From positions 1-43,083 of the forward strand of contig CAWEYO010000009.1 in assembly GCA_963813315.1 (NCBI GenBank): 43,083 nucleotides of DNA. Reading direction: 5' to 3'. The DNA is from CAWEYO01 sp963813315. Lineage in GTDB: Bacteria; Pseudomonadota; Alphaproteobacteria; Rhizobiales; Rhizobiaceae. Below are positions 1 to 9,576 of this stretch, in pieces (position 1 is the first letter of the stretch; each line of letters begins with the position of its first letter). A program made the translations under genes and the position numbers. A model generated the notes under the pieces. That model made no database searches. It was not told where the DNA came from and was given only the letters and a program-made list of their open reading frames with translations.

Positions 1-964
1 TGGCAAGTTGGAAGAGGTCGCCGTCGTCGACGTGGATGATATCGGCGACGTCCCCGAACGAAAGCATCGCATCGCAGGGCTCGTAGCCGAGCATGTCATA
101 CATTGTGCGGGACCAGTACATCTTGCCTCGCACCATGTCCCAATCCCACAGGCCGCAACGGCCTCGTGCCAGCGCGAGATCGATCCGCTCGTGAGCCTCC
201 ATGTAGATGCGGTCGGCTGCCTGGGCACGTGCGGCCTGGCTGAAGTAGGCGTAGAGAATGATGATCAGTATGGTGGAGGTAAGGACGAACAGCGTGACGT
301 TGAGCGAAACTGCCTTGCGCCACTCGGAGAATACCGCGTTCTCCGACGCCAACGCCACCGCCGCCGCGTCGCGCTTGCCGGTCAGGCTGACCGCCGCGAA
401 CCAGTCGCTTCCGCCGATCTTCACTTGGATCACCCCGGCACGCTCGCCGAACAGAAAGAGCGGCTGGCCTCCGGTGACCATTGTTTCAAGGGACTTGCCT
501 TCCAGGGCGGCCAATTCCGGGGTCGCCGCAACAACGGTGAAGTCGCGATCGGTTATGGCGAGAACGTAGCGGGCTCCCATCGAGCCAAGCTGGCCGGTAC
601 GGTCGAGCAATTCCTGATACATACGGGGCGCCTGACCGTCCGCCTTGGCGATCGTCAGCGCATTGACCAGTTCTCCCGCGGCCAGCCCGAGCACAGCCTT
701 TGCGTTATGTTCGACGTCGTCGCGCCAAGCCATCAGGGACATGATACGGGCCACTGCGACCACAAGGAGAAAGATCACGATGAGGATCGGAATGGATCGG
801 CGCAGGAAAGGCTCCGCCGCGAGGAGGCGACGATAGGCCGGCTCGGCGAGTACACCGGCGTTGCCCGCGAGGTTCGCCCCGCGGGCTGCCTTGCGTCTCG
901 ACAACGAAGTGTTATCGGGCGCGCTCCACGCGTCCGCCTGTGCCATCCAATGGCTCCCCGACAT
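1..964 (-). CDS. PAS-domain membrane sensor protein (N-terminal part, cut by window edge)
   Basis: An open frame runs on the minus strand to the window edge, so the C-terminal part is missing. After a basic N-terminus there is a hydrophobic segment (IPILIVIFLLVVAVA), an extracytoplasmic stretch of about 170 residues that reads like a sensory domain (it contains YVLAITDRDFTVVAATPE), a second membrane segment (LFVLTSTILIIILYAYF), and then the start of a PAS domain with CGLWDWD and YDMLGYEP. This is the layout of a membrane sensor histidine kinase or diguanylate cyclase; the output domain lies outside the window, so the type cannot be decided. A PleC/PdhS-like kinase is possible. The ATG at 964 is chosen; a GTG at 997 and an ATG at 946 are alternatives. 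It lies downstream of pepN on the same strand. Confidence 0.75.
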   Translation of the reverse strand, partial: MSGSHWMAQADAWSAPDNTSLSRRKAARGANLAGNAGVLAEPAYRRLLAAEPFLRRSIPILIVIFLLVVAVARIMSLMAWRDDVEHNAKAVLGLAAGELVNALTIAKADGQAPRMYQELLDRTGQLGSMGARYVLAITDRDFTVVAATPELAALEGKSLETMVTGGQPLFLFGERAGVIQVKIGGSDWFAAVSLTGKRDAAAVALASENAVFSEWRKAVSLNVTLFVLTSTILIIILYAYFSQAARAQAADRIYMEAHERIDLALARGRCGLWDWDMVRGKMYWSRTMYDMLGYEPCDAMLSFGDVADIIHVDDGDLFQLA

Positions 965-1149
965 CAGTTTTTTCTTGACGGTCCGGAAACGCCGCACATC
1001 CGAATCGTCACTAAAGAATCAAAGCTGATTCGGCTTGTCTATAGGCCGGCGCAAAAAAAGGTTCGCGAACGCTATTTTCCATGGCTACAGACCGGATTTC
1101 GACCTGCCGTCCTGTCGCGTCCCATCTCCACCGCCGGTCCCGATCTGCC

Positions 1150-3792
1150 CTACGCAAGCGTGCGTTCGACGATATCCCGCACGTCGGCCGACAAGTTCTC
1201 GGTTGCGGCGATCGCAAGCAGGGTCTCGTGAGCCTTGGCCTGGCGTCCGGGCTCGAGCGAGCGCCAGGACCGCAGCGCCGTCGCCAGTCTCGCCGCCACC
1301 TGCGGATTGCGTTTTTCGACCGACCGAACGGTTTCGAAAAACAGCCTGTAGCCGCCACCGTCGGCCCGGTGAAAGCCGGTCTGGTTGGCCGTCGCAAAAG
1401 TGCCGACCAGCGAGCGAACTCGGTTTGGATTGGAAAGCGAAAAGGCTGGATGCATCATCAGGCCGGCAACTGCCTCGACGGAGCCGGGTCCGGGCACCGT
1501 CGCCTGGATCTGGAACCATTTGTCGAGTACCAGCGCGTCGGAGCTGAACCGTTCCTCAAACGCTGCAAGCGCCGCCGACGCCTTGGGTGTTTCGCCAAAC
1601 CGATGCGCCAACAGTGTCAGGGCGGCAGCGCGATCGGTCATGTTGGTAGCCTCGGCGAATTCTCCCGCCGCGAATGCGGGGTTGCCAGAGGCGACTGAAA
1701 GATAGTCCAGAAGCACATTGCGCAGCGCCCGCCGCCCGGCGCTCGCCGCATCCGGGCTGAATGGGCGACTGTCGCGCAGTCCCTGAAACAAGCTGGCGAA
1801 ACGGTCGGCATTGGCATTCGCGATGGCACGCGTCATTGCTTCACGGGCGTCGAAGACGCAATCGGGATCAATGTTCGAGCCGATTTCGCGCGCAATATCG
1901 TTCTCACCAGGCAATGTAAGCGCCAGCGCACGATAGGCGGGCTCAAGCGTCTCATCCATTGCGATGTCGCCGACGAGTTCGGTTAGTCCGGCGGGATACC
2001 TCGGTGCCCCGCCGCCGCGGCATTTGCGGAATCCAGAGATCAGTTCATCGGTAAGCAGCGTGTTCAGAGATTGCCACCGCGAGACAAGGTCGCTGTCATG
2101 CCGCGCAAGAAAATAGCGGCCTTCGGGCCTCTGCTCGATGGCGAGCGTGACTGGCGCCGAAAAGCCGCGATTGAGCGAGACGGCCGGGCGTTCCGGGACG
2201 CCCAAAAAGCGGATTGCGTGGCGTCGTTTTTTCACATGGATAACGCCGTCTTCGACCAAAGCGCCTTCGACGCTACTGTAGGCAATGTCCTTGCCGTTAG
2301 GCCCCACAAGGCCGAATGCGATCGGGATATGCATCAGCCGCTTGCGGCTTTCCGACGGCGTCGGAGGAACCGACTGTTCGATTTCCAGCGTGAATTCGGC
2401 GGTTATCGGATTGTGCGAAGCGCTCACGCTGAGGTTCGGTGTTCCCGCCTGGTGATACCAAAGCGCGAACTGGGATAGGTCGCGACCCGACACATCCTCG
2501 AAAACCTTCAGGAAATCCTCGATTGTCGCGGCGTCGCCATCGTGCCGATCGAAGTAAAGGTCCATGCCCGCCCGGAACAGCCTGGGCCCCAGGATCGTCC
2601 GGATCATGCGGACCACTTCGGAACCCTTTTCGTAGACCGTCGCGGTGTAGAAGTTGTTGATCTCCCGATAGCGCCGCGGACGAACGGGATGCGCGAGCGG
2701 CCCCTGGTCTTCGGGAAACTGGTGCGCCCGCAACGTGCGCACTTCGGCGATGCGTTTGACGGGGTGTGAACGCTGATCGGCCGAAAACTCGTGGTCGCGG
2801 AAAACGGTCAGTCCTTCCTTCAGACAAAGCTGGAACCAGTCCCGGCAAGTGATTCTGTTTCCTGTCCAATTGTGGAAATACTCATGCGCGATGGTCGCTT
2901 CGATATTGGCGAAATCGGTATCGGTGGCGGTTTGTTCGTCCGCCAGCACATATTTGTCGTTGAAGAGGTTCAGCCCCTTGTTCTCCATTGCGCCCATGTT
3001 GAAATCCGACACGGCGACGATGTTGAAGACATCGAGATCGTATTCGCGACCGAAGACCTCTTCGTCCCATGTCATGGAGCGCTTCAGCGCGTCCAGGGCG
3101 TAGGCGGCCCGTGCTTCCTTGCCGTGCTCGACGTAGATGCCGAGCTCGACAGCCCGCCCAGATGCGGTGACGAACGTATCGCGCAGCCGGCCAAGGTCAG
3201 CCGCCACGATGGCGAACAGGTAGGAGGGCTTCGGGAAGGGGTCTTGCCAGACCGCATAGTGCCAGCCGCCGGCCAGCGCGCCGGCCTCGCTCAGATTGCC
3301 GTTGGCGAGAAGCAGCGGTGCCTCGCTGCGTTGCGCCTCTATTCGCACCGTGTATACCGACAGTATGTCGGGACGGTCGAGGAAGTAGGTAATGCGACGA
3401 AAGCCTTCCGCTTCGCATTGTGTGCAATAGACCTTGTTGGAGAGAAAAAGGCCCATCAGCTGCTCATTCCTTGATGGCGCGAGCACGGTTTCGATGGAAA
3501 GAACGAATGTTCTCGCATCAGGTGGCTTGATGGCTAGCCGCTCGGGCGTTGCCTGATAGGCGGACGCATCGAGCTCGCGCCCGTCGATCTTGAGGGATGC
3601 AAGTACCAGTTCGTCGCCGTCGAGGACCAGGTGAACGCCCCCGGCAACGCCGTCGCGGCGCTCGATCGTCAACTCAGCGGTCACGATTGTATTTTCAGGC
3701 GCCAGCCGAAACGTAAGGGACGTCCGCGGTATGAGATAGTCGCTTGGACGGTAGTCCTCGAGGCGGAAAACCTGGCCGGTGTCAGAACGCAT
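1150..3792 (-). CDS. pepN: Aminopeptidase N (M1 metallopeptidase)
   Basis: Cytoplasmic zinc aminopeptidase that removes N-terminal residues from peptides. The 880 residues match the usual length of bacterial PepN. The exopeptidase motif GAMEN is at residues 267-271. The zinc motif HEYFH is at 303-307, with the third ligand E326 in LCLKEG after the spacing normal for M1 enzymes. The C-terminal half is the helical domain of the family. The next gene on the minus strand is the membrane sensor, about 185 bp downstream. The upstream region is shared with the divergent CO-dehydrogenase-like gene and holds a palindromic repeat. Family assignment is secure. Confidence 0.97.
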   Translation of the reverse strand: MRSDTGQVFRLEDYRPSDYLIPRTSLTFRLAPENTIVTAELTIERRDGVAGGVHLVLDGDELVLASLKIDGRELDASAYQATPERLAIKPPDARTFVLSIETVLAPSRNEQLMGLFLSNKVYCTQCEAEGFRRITYFLDRPDILSVYTVRIEAQRSEAPLLLANGNLSEAGALAGGWHYAVWQDPFPKPSYLFAIVAADLGRLRDTFVTASGRAVELGIYVEHGKEARAAYALDALKRSMTWDEEVFGREYDLDVFNIVAVSDFNMGAMENKGLNLFNDKYVLADEQTATDTDFANIEATIAHEYFHNWTGNRITCRDWFQLCLKEGLTVFRDHEFSADQRSHPVKRIAEVRTLRAHQFPEDQGPLAHPVRPRRYREINNFYTATVYEKGSEVVRMIRTILGPRLFRAGMDLYFDRHDGDAATIEDFLKVFEDVSGRDLSQFALWYHQAGTPNLSVSASHNPITAEFTLEIEQSVPPTPSESRKRLMHIPIAFGLVGPNGKDIAYSSVEGALVEDGVIHVKKRRHAIRFLGVPERPAVSLNRGFSAPVTLAIEQRPEGRYFLARHDSDLVSRWQSLNTLLTDELISGFRKCRGGGAPRYPAGLTELVGDIAMDETLEPAYRALALTLPGENDIAREIGSNIDPDCVFDAREAMTRAIANANADRFASLFQGLRDSRPFSPDAASAGRRALRNVLLDYLSVASGNPAFAAGEFAEATNMTDRAAALTLLAHRFGETPKASAALAAFEERFSSDALVLDKWFQIQATVPGPGSVEAVAGLMMHPAFSLSNPNRVRSLVGTFATANQTGFHRADGGGYRLFFETVRSVEKRNPQVAARLATALRSWRSLEPGRQAKAHETLLAIAATENLSADVRDIVERTLA

Positions 3793-3907
3793 GTTGCACG
3801 CTTCCCTGTAGTCGTTTCGGCTGTCGGGGTTTAGCCGTCATCGGACGGTGGCACAACAAAAACGGGACCCTGCTCTTTACATGCTCACGCTGCCCCGACA
3901 AAACTGG

Positions 3908-4075
3908 CTAGTGTGGCGAAATGGAAATTCGTATTGCCTTGGAGCGAGGCTCGGATCGAATTTCGGGTTCAAAGCCACACTAGCAGCTTATGGAATCTCG
4001 TGTGGTTTACGGATTTGAAGTTCTGAGAACGCGGATGCCATGGAAATGACAGGAACTTCAAATCCACCACACTAG
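3908..4075. repeat. Two-hairpin intergenic repeat, copy 1
   Basis: This 168 bp element fills most of the 325 bp gap between pepN and the CO-dehydrogenase-like gene. It consists of two successive imperfect palindromes. The first is bounded by CTAGTGTGGC (3908-3917) and GCCACACTAG (3974-3983). The second has the arms GGATTTGAAGTTC (4011-4023) and GAACTTCAAATCC (4053-4065) inside CTCGTGTGG and CCACACTAG ends. A second copy with the same architecture and near-identical sequence is at 17240-17405. It has no coding potential that I can support. It may be a MITE-like element or a structured RNA or DNA repeat. Confidence 0.88.
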
Positions 4076-4117
4076 GAGAGAGCTTCCGCTCTTCTCGTTC
4101 ATCGATGCGGAGCAGTC

Positions 4118-6430
4118 ATGACCGTCGTCACACCGAAATTCGGGATGGGCGCTTCCGTCTTGCGTCTGGAAGACGAGGCCTTCATCACCGGCAAGGGCCG
4201 CTACACCGACGATATTTCGTTGGAAGGCATGCTGCATGGATACGTGTTGCGTTCGCCGGTGGCCAAGGCAAGGATTGCCAGCTTGTCGGCCGAGGCTGCG
4301 CGGCAAACGTCCGGCGTGCATCTGGTGCTGACGGGTGAGGACGTTGCCCACATTGGCGCGCTTAAGTCCGGTGTCATGCAACGGCAGCCGGATGGCACTC
4401 GGGCTGCGACCCGCGATATTCCAATCCTCTGCCGGGACCGCGTAAACTATGTCGGGGACGCTGTGGCCTTCGTCGTCGCGGACAGCCGTGCGATTGCCCA
4501 GGATGCGTCGGAGTTGGTGGAGATCGACTACGACAGCGAGGACGCGGCCGCGGCAACCGCTCTCGCGCTCGATGCCGCAACGCCGGTCGTCTGGCCGGAT
4601 CTCGGCTCCAACAGGGCCTTTACTTATGAAATGGGCGACCGCGCCAGCACCGACGTCGCCTTTCGACAGGCAAAGACGATCACAAGGATCGAATTCACCA
4701 ACAACCGGCTGGTCAGCAATTACATGGAACCGCGATCGGCGATTGGAGAATGGCGTACCGGCGAAGGCCGTTTTGTTCTGACGACAGGTTCGCAAGGGGT
4801 GCATTCGATACGCGACATCCTCGCTCGCCAGGTGTTTGGCATCGATCGGGAAAAGCTCAGGGTCGTCACGCCGGATGTCGGCGGGGGCTTCGGCCCCAAG
4901 ACCCTCGTCTATCGCGAACATGCGCTGGTGCTGGAGGCTGCAAAGCGCCTGGGCAAACCGGTCAAGTGGGCCGGGGACCGCACCGAGCATTTCCTGACCG
5001 ATGCCCACGGCCGAGACAACGTGGCGACCGCCGAAATGGCGATGGACAGCGACGGCCGGTTCCTTGCCATGCGCATCAATGTAACCGCCAATCTCGGCGC
5101 CTACATTTCGCAGTACGGTCCATATATCCCTTACGTCGGCGCCACCATGTCGACGGGCGTCTACGACATTCAGGCGCTTCACGTGTCGATCGACGGTGTC
5201 TACACCAACACGGTGCCCGTCGATGCCTATCGCGGGGCAGGGCGGCCGGAAGCAGCCTTTCTGCTGGAAAAGCTCGTCGATGCCTGCGCCCACGACACAG
5301 GTATCGCGCCAGACGAGATCCGCCGGCGCAATTTCATCCGGCCGGAACAGTTCCCGTATCGCACGCATACTGGCCGGGTCTATGATGTCGGCGAATTCGA
5401 GGGCCACATGAACCTGGCCATCGAGCGTGCGGGCTGGAAGACCTTCGATGAGCGGCTAAGACAATCGAACGCCCGCGGAAAAATCCGCGGCATCGGCATG
5501 GCGACTTATATCGAGGCATGTGCTTTCAAGGGTTCTGAACCGGCGCGTGTCGAACTGAACGGCGACGGAACGGTTACGCTCGCCATCGGCACGCAGTCCA
5601 ACGGGCAGGGGCACGCGACAGCTTACGCGCAATTCGTAGCGGAGAAGCTCAACATCGATGTCGCGCTTGTGCATGTTCACCAGGGCGACACCGACAGGCT
5701 TGCAACGGGCGGCGGCACCGGCGGCTCCCGGTCAATTCCTTTGGGCGGCGTTTCCGCTTCGCTTGCCAGCGAGAATCTGGCGGAAAAGATCCGGAAAATC
5801 GCGGCCGACGAACTTGAGGCAGCCGCGGCGGACATCGAGCTTGCAGACGCAAGAGCGCACATCGTCGGTACCGATCGTTCGATTGGCTTCGCGGATATCG
5901 CCAGTGCCGCGAAACAGCCTGACGATCTCAAAGGTTTTGGAGAATTCGTGCAGGACGAGGCCACCTATCCGAACGGAACCCATATCTGCGAAGTCGAGAT
6001 AGACCCTGAAACCGGCCAGACGGACATCCTGGCCTACACAGTTGTCGATGACTTCGGCGTGACGGTCAACCCGACCCTGCTTGCTGGTCAGGTGCATGGC
6101 GGAGTGGTGCAGGGCATCGGCCAGGCGCTAACCGAGAATGCGGTCTATTCGGAGGACGGTCAGCTTCTCACGGCCAGCTTCATGGACTACGGAATGCCGC
6201 GCGCCGACATCGCGCCGTTTTTCCATTTCGAAACGCGCAATGTTCCCTCCACGACAAACGCGATGGGAATCAAGGGCGCGGGCGAGGCAGGAACGATTGG
6301 CGCGGCACCGTCAACCTTGAATGCGGTGACCGATGCGCTTTACCGCGCCTACGGTATCCGGCATATCGAAATGCCGGCGACGCCCGACCGCATATGGAAT
6401 GCCATCCAGGCCGCCAAAGGCCCGGCCTGA
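4118..6430 (+). CDS. Xanthine dehydrogenase family molybdopterin-binding subunit (form II CO dehydrogenase large-subunit-like)
   Basis: Large molybdenum-cofactor subunit of the xanthine oxidase/CO dehydrogenase family, 770 residues. The N-terminal a/b hammerhead domain (RLEDEAFITGKGRYTDD) is followed by the molybdopterin-binding domains, with GGGFGPK near residue 255. The active-site loop reads AYRGAGR at 370-376, the form II signature; true CO-oxidising form I enzymes have AYRCSFR. The catalytic glutamate lies in GAGEAG (E723). The FAD and 2Fe-2S subunits that normally accompany it are not next to it: upstream is pepN on the other strand and downstream is a transporter. The substrate cannot be named, and an aldehyde or N-heterocycle is as likely as CO. 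It could work with small and medium subunits encoded elsewhere. Confidence 0.9.
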   Translation: MTVVTPKFGMGASVLRLEDEAFITGKGRYTDDISLEGMLHGYVLRSPVAKARIASLSAEAARQTSGVHLVLTGEDVAHIGALKSGVMQRQPDGTRAATRDIPILCRDRVNYVGDAVAFVVADSRAIAQDASELVEIDYDSEDAAAATALALDAATPVVWPDLGSNRAFTYEMGDRASTDVAFRQAKTITRIEFTNNRLVSNYMEPRSAIGEWRTGEGRFVLTTGSQGVHSIRDILARQVFGIDREKLRVVTPDVGGGFGPKTLVYREHALVLEAAKRLGKPVKWAGDRTEHFLTDAHGRDNVATAEMAMDSDGRFLAMRINVTANLGAYISQYGPYIPYVGATMSTGVYDIQALHVSIDGVYTNTVPVDAYRGAGRPEAAFLLEKLVDACAHDTGIAPDEIRRRNFIRPEQFPYRTHTGRVYDVGEFEGHMNLAIERAGWKTFDERLRQSNARGKIRGIGMATYIEACAFKGSEPARVELNGDGTVTLAIGTQSNGQGHATAYAQFVAEKLNIDVALVHVHQGDTDRLATGGGTGGSRSIPLGGVSASLASENLAEKIRKIAADELEAAAADIELADARAHIVGTDRSIGFADIASAAKQPDDLKGFGEFVQDEATYPNGTHICEVEIDPETGQTDILAYTVVDDFGVTVNPTLLAGQVHGGVVQGIGQALTENAVYSEDGQLLTASFMDYGMPRADIAPFFHFETRNVPSTTNAMGIKGAGEAGTIGAAPSTLNAVTDALYRAYGIRHIEMPATPDRIWNAIQAAKGPA

Positions 6431-6477
6431 GCATCTGGTTCCTACCGGCAGAGCGACCCAACCCAGCGAACGTTTGA

Positions 6478-7449
6478 ATGCACAACGACAAAAATGAAGC
6501 TTCGGCGGCGGAGGAGGTGGATCTTACCAGCCCGCTGACCGGGATAAGTCTGAAGATCGTTTCCGTCGCAATCTTTGTCGGCATGTCCTCCTTCATAAAG
6601 GCCTCCGGACAGCTTCCGGCCGGTCAGATCGTCTTCTTCAGGTCGTTCTTCGCGGTTTTCCCCATTCTCGTGTTCCTCGCGTTCCGGGGAGAGCTCGGCA
6701 GCGCGCTCGTAACCAGCAGGCCGCTCAATCACATCCTGCGAGGCGTCGTCGGGGTGACAGCAATGGGGTTCGGATTCTTCGCGCTGACCAGGCTGCCACT
6801 GCCGGAAGCGATCACCCTCAATTACGCCCAGCCGCTCCTCGTCGTCGTTTTCAGCGCGCTTTTTCTCGGCGAGACCATTCGCATCCACCGTTGGAGCGCG
6901 GTACTTGTCGGGTTGATTGGCGTCCTCATCATTTCGTGGCCCAAGCTGACCTTGCTAGGTTCGCCAGCCGGAATGAGCGATCAGCAGACCGTCGGCGTTG
7001 CCGCGGCTCTCTGTTCCGCGGGGGTTTCGGCGGTGGCTCTCCTTTTGGTCCGCAATCTGGTTCGCACTGAAAAAACGGCAACGATCGTACTTTGGTTCTC
7101 GCTGACTGCCAGCGCCGCTGCCCTGCTGTCCATCCCATTCGGCTGGCAGGGTCTTTCGCAGCAACAGCTTGCATTCCTGGTTGCCGCCGGTTTTTGCGGC
7201 GGCGTCGCGCAGATCCTGATGACGGAGTCCTATCGGCACGCGGAGGCTTCCACGGTCGCCCCTTTCGAATACACGTCCATGATTCTCGGCATCGTCGTCG
7301 GCTATCTGGCGTTCGGCGACCTTCCCACGATTCACACGTTGATCGGGGGCGCCATCGTGGTCGCGGCGGGAATATTCATCATCTGGCGCGAACGCCAGCT
7401 CGGCTTGAAACGCGGCGCAGCGCGCAAAGTGGTGCCCCCACAAGGGTGA
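6478..7449 (+). CDS. EamA/DMT-superfamily transporter
   Basis: Inner-membrane transporter of 323 residues with about ten hydrophobic segments in two EamA repeats (roughly residues 25-155 and 175-305), the normal size and layout of drug/metabolite exporters. The motif FFRSFFAVFPILVF lies in the first repeat and a conserved APFEYTSMI segment in the second. It starts 47 bp after the molybdopterin subunit on the same strand, so cotranscription is possible. The substrate cannot be read from the sequence. The start at 6478 has a weak ribosome-binding site; a start at the internal MSSFIKAS would remove part of the first helix and is less likely. Confidence 0.88.
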   Translation: MHNDKNEASAAEEVDLTSPLTGISLKIVSVAIFVGMSSFIKASGQLPAGQIVFFRSFFAVFPILVFLAFRGELGSALVTSRPLNHILRGVVGVTAMGFGFFALTRLPLPEAITLNYAQPLLVVVFSALFLGETIRIHRWSAVLVGLIGVLIISWPKLTLLGSPAGMSDQQTVGVAAALCSAGVSAVALLLVRNLVRTEKTATIVLWFSLTASAAALLSIPFGWQGLSQQQLAFLVAAGFCGGVAQILMTESYRHAEASTVAPFEYTSMILGIVVGYLAFGDLPTIHTLIGGAIVVAAGIFIIWRERQLGLKRGAARKVVPPQG

Positions 7450-7543
7450 CCCACCACCCGAACTGTTTACGAGCAGCGCAGTTTGCAAATCATCAAATTG
7501 TGTTACCCTTTTGTAATAAGAAAAATGCAAGGGTGGGAATGCG

Positions 7544-9559
7544 GTGATTCGGGTACTGGCCGCGAGGCCTCTACCATCTCTCGTGGACAAATGGCGGCGC
7601 GGCCGTTCTCGACCGCCTCCGTTGACGCCAGTTTCCTCGATGCGTGGCTTCTGGGGCCTCATGCAGGCTTACTGGTTCTCGGACCACTGGAAAGAAGCCT
7701 GGGCCCTCACGTGCGTAATCGCCCTCCTTACGGCGGCGTCCAGCAAGGCTGGGGTCTGGATTGCCGAAACCTCCGGTGAACTAGTCAACTCGATCGCGTT
7801 CTTTCACGACCCGCGCAATCTCACACCGCTGGGGTCGCTCCTCGGCAGCGCGGGCATGCTGGTTTGTCTGGTGGTGTTCAAGGACATCGCTTTCGTCGGC
7901 ATCCGGCACCTTTTCTCCACAACTTTGCACCGCAAGTGGCGCGGCTGGCTGAATGGCCGCTTCAACGAGGCACTGCTCGACAGCAATCACACGCATTTTC
8001 ATTTGCAGCATGGAGCAAGGGACAAGAACGGCTTGGCGCCGGTCGCGCCGGACAACATCGACCAGCGCATTCAGGACTCCATCAAGGGGATGACCGGCGG
8101 CGCAATCGGCCTGGCGATGGGTGTCATGGGGGTCGTCACTTCACTCTTCTTCGTCGGACAAAAGCTCATCGAGACCTCGACAGTGGTCAGCGGACTCGAG
8201 TTTCTCGGCGTCTATGGCAGCGCGGTCCTCGCTCTGACAGTGGTTGCCGTCTATGTGCCGGTGAACACGCTGATCGCCTTGAAGCTGGGCGGCATCTTGG
8301 AAAGGCTGACCATTTCCATCCAGCAGGCGGAAGGCAGCTACCGTGGCGAACTGACAACCTTCCTGCGCCGCAGCTTCCATGTCGCCGCCTCGCGCGGAGA
8401 GAAGGTCCAGAAGGAGATACACAACGAGCTTTATTCCGACATCGATCGGACTTGGGCACGGCTCAACTGGTACAACGCAAGTTACATGTCCTTCGAGCTG
8501 ATCTACGGTTTTATAGCATCCAGAGTTGTCGCCTATGGACCGGGGCTGGTGCCTTACATCAACGGCAAGATTGATTTGAAGGGCTACGTGACCGGCGCCG
8601 AGCTGGTCAATTCGCTGATCACCCAATGCTCCTGGTTCATTCAGGTGATGCCTGCGATCGCGACGCTGAAAGCCAATGCGCGGCGCGTAACCGATCTCGC
8701 CGAGGCGATCGAGAGCGTCCAGCGGCCGCGGGATTTCTACAGGCTGACCGGCCGTTCGGATTTCCGCTACGGCGTCCAGCATGCGGTCTTCGGACTGGCG
8801 ATCCACCGGCTTGAACTAATGCATCAGGGCGACGATGCCGTGCCCTTTGTGACTGCAGCCAACATCCGTTTTCGGCGCGGCGAATGGACCTTGGTGAAGG
8901 GCGAGTCCGGCTGCGGCAAGACCAGCTTCATCAAGGCCATCAACGGCCTTTGGCCGTATGGACAGGGCGATATCGTGTACCCGGAAGGCATCCGCTCCTA
9001 CTACGCCGCCCAGGATGTCAAGCTTCCGCAGATTTCGCTGAAGCGTCTGGTCTGCCTGCCGGCCAGCCACGAAAGTTTTCCTGATTTGGACGTGGCGGTT
9101 GCGCTGCACAAGGCCGGGCTTGGCGAGTTCATCGAGCATATCGACCGCGAAGCGCGCGAAGGCAAATTGTGGGACCAGGTCCTTTCAGGTGGTCAAAAAC
9201 AGAAACTGGTGCTTGCCCGCGTCCTCCTGCATCAACCGGGAATCCTTTTTCTGGATGAAGCAACCGGCGCTCTGGACCCGGAGGCAAGGATCGCTTTCCA
9301 TCAGACGATTAAGGAGAACTGCGCGGGCATTACCGTCATAAGCGTCATGCATGAGCCCGAACCGCCGAAATCGGCAACCGGGGCCTCATTCTACGACAGT
9401 ATTTTGCTGCTTGAGGACGGCGTTGCCGTGAAGACTCCAATCGCAGCCAATCCGCCTGTGAAAATTCCGGCGGCAGTCGTGCAGACCTTCCCGCTGGATG
9501 GCGCCCGCACGCGGTTGGCGCGCCTTATCCGCACCAAGGGAAGGCGGCCCCGTTTGTAA
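7544..9559 (+). CDS. ABC transporter with fused SbmA/BacA-like membrane domain and ATPase
   Basis: The protein has 671 residues if it starts at the GTG at 7544; an in-frame ATG at 7640 would give 639 and is equally plausible. The N-terminal 400 residues form a membrane domain like SbmA/BacA and YddA, with the family motif NIDQRIQDSIKGM after a WRGWL loop. The C-terminal ATPase has a Walker A (GESGCGKT), an ABC signature (LSGGQKQKLVLAR) and a Walker B (ILFLDEATGALD). Such exporters act as homodimers in the inner membrane. Relatives handle peptides, vitamin B12 or long fatty acids; BacA is needed by rhizobia for peptide tolerance in nodules, but that protein lacks the ATPase. The stop lies 17 bp from the convergent uracil-DNA glycosylase gene. 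Confidence 0.9.
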   Translation: MIRVLAARPLPSLVDKWRRGRSRPPPLTPVSSMRGFWGLMQAYWFSDHWKEAWALTCVIALLTAASSKAGVWIAETSGELVNSIAFFHDPRNLTPLGSLLGSAGMLVCLVVFKDIAFVGIRHLFSTTLHRKWRGWLNGRFNEALLDSNHTHFHLQHGARDKNGLAPVAPDNIDQRIQDSIKGMTGGAIGLAMGVMGVVTSLFFVGQKLIETSTVVSGLEFLGVYGSAVLALTVVAVYVPVNTLIALKLGGILERLTISIQQAEGSYRGELTTFLRRSFHVAASRGEKVQKEIHNELYSDIDRTWARLNWYNASYMSFELIYGFIASRVVAYGPGLVPYINGKIDLKGYVTGAELVNSLITQCSWFIQVMPAIATLKANARRVTDLAEAIESVQRPRDFYRLTGRSDFRYGVQHAVFGLAIHRLELMHQGDDAVPFVTAANIRFRRGEWTLVKGESGCGKTSFIKAINGLWPYGQGDIVYPEGIRSYYAAQDVKLPQISLKRLVCLPASHESFPDLDVAVALHKAGLGEFIEHIDREAREGKLWDQVLSGGQKQKLVLARVLLHQPGILFLDEATGALDPEARIAFHQTIKENCAGITVISVMHEPEPPKSATGASFYDSILLLEDGVAVKTPIAANPPVKIPAAVVQTFPLDGARTRLARLIRTKGRRPRL

Positions 9560-9576
9560 GGCCAGCCTGATGCCAA

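Noticed and set aside
8..1231. Long plus-strand open frame of 407 codons
   Set aside because: It is antisense to the PAS sensor and to the end of pepN, whose domains are recognisable; its own translation shows no domain.
4058..5407. Minus-strand open frame of 449 codons opposite the molybdopterin subunit
   Set aside because: Shadow of a GC-rich gene; the plus strand has all the family motifs.
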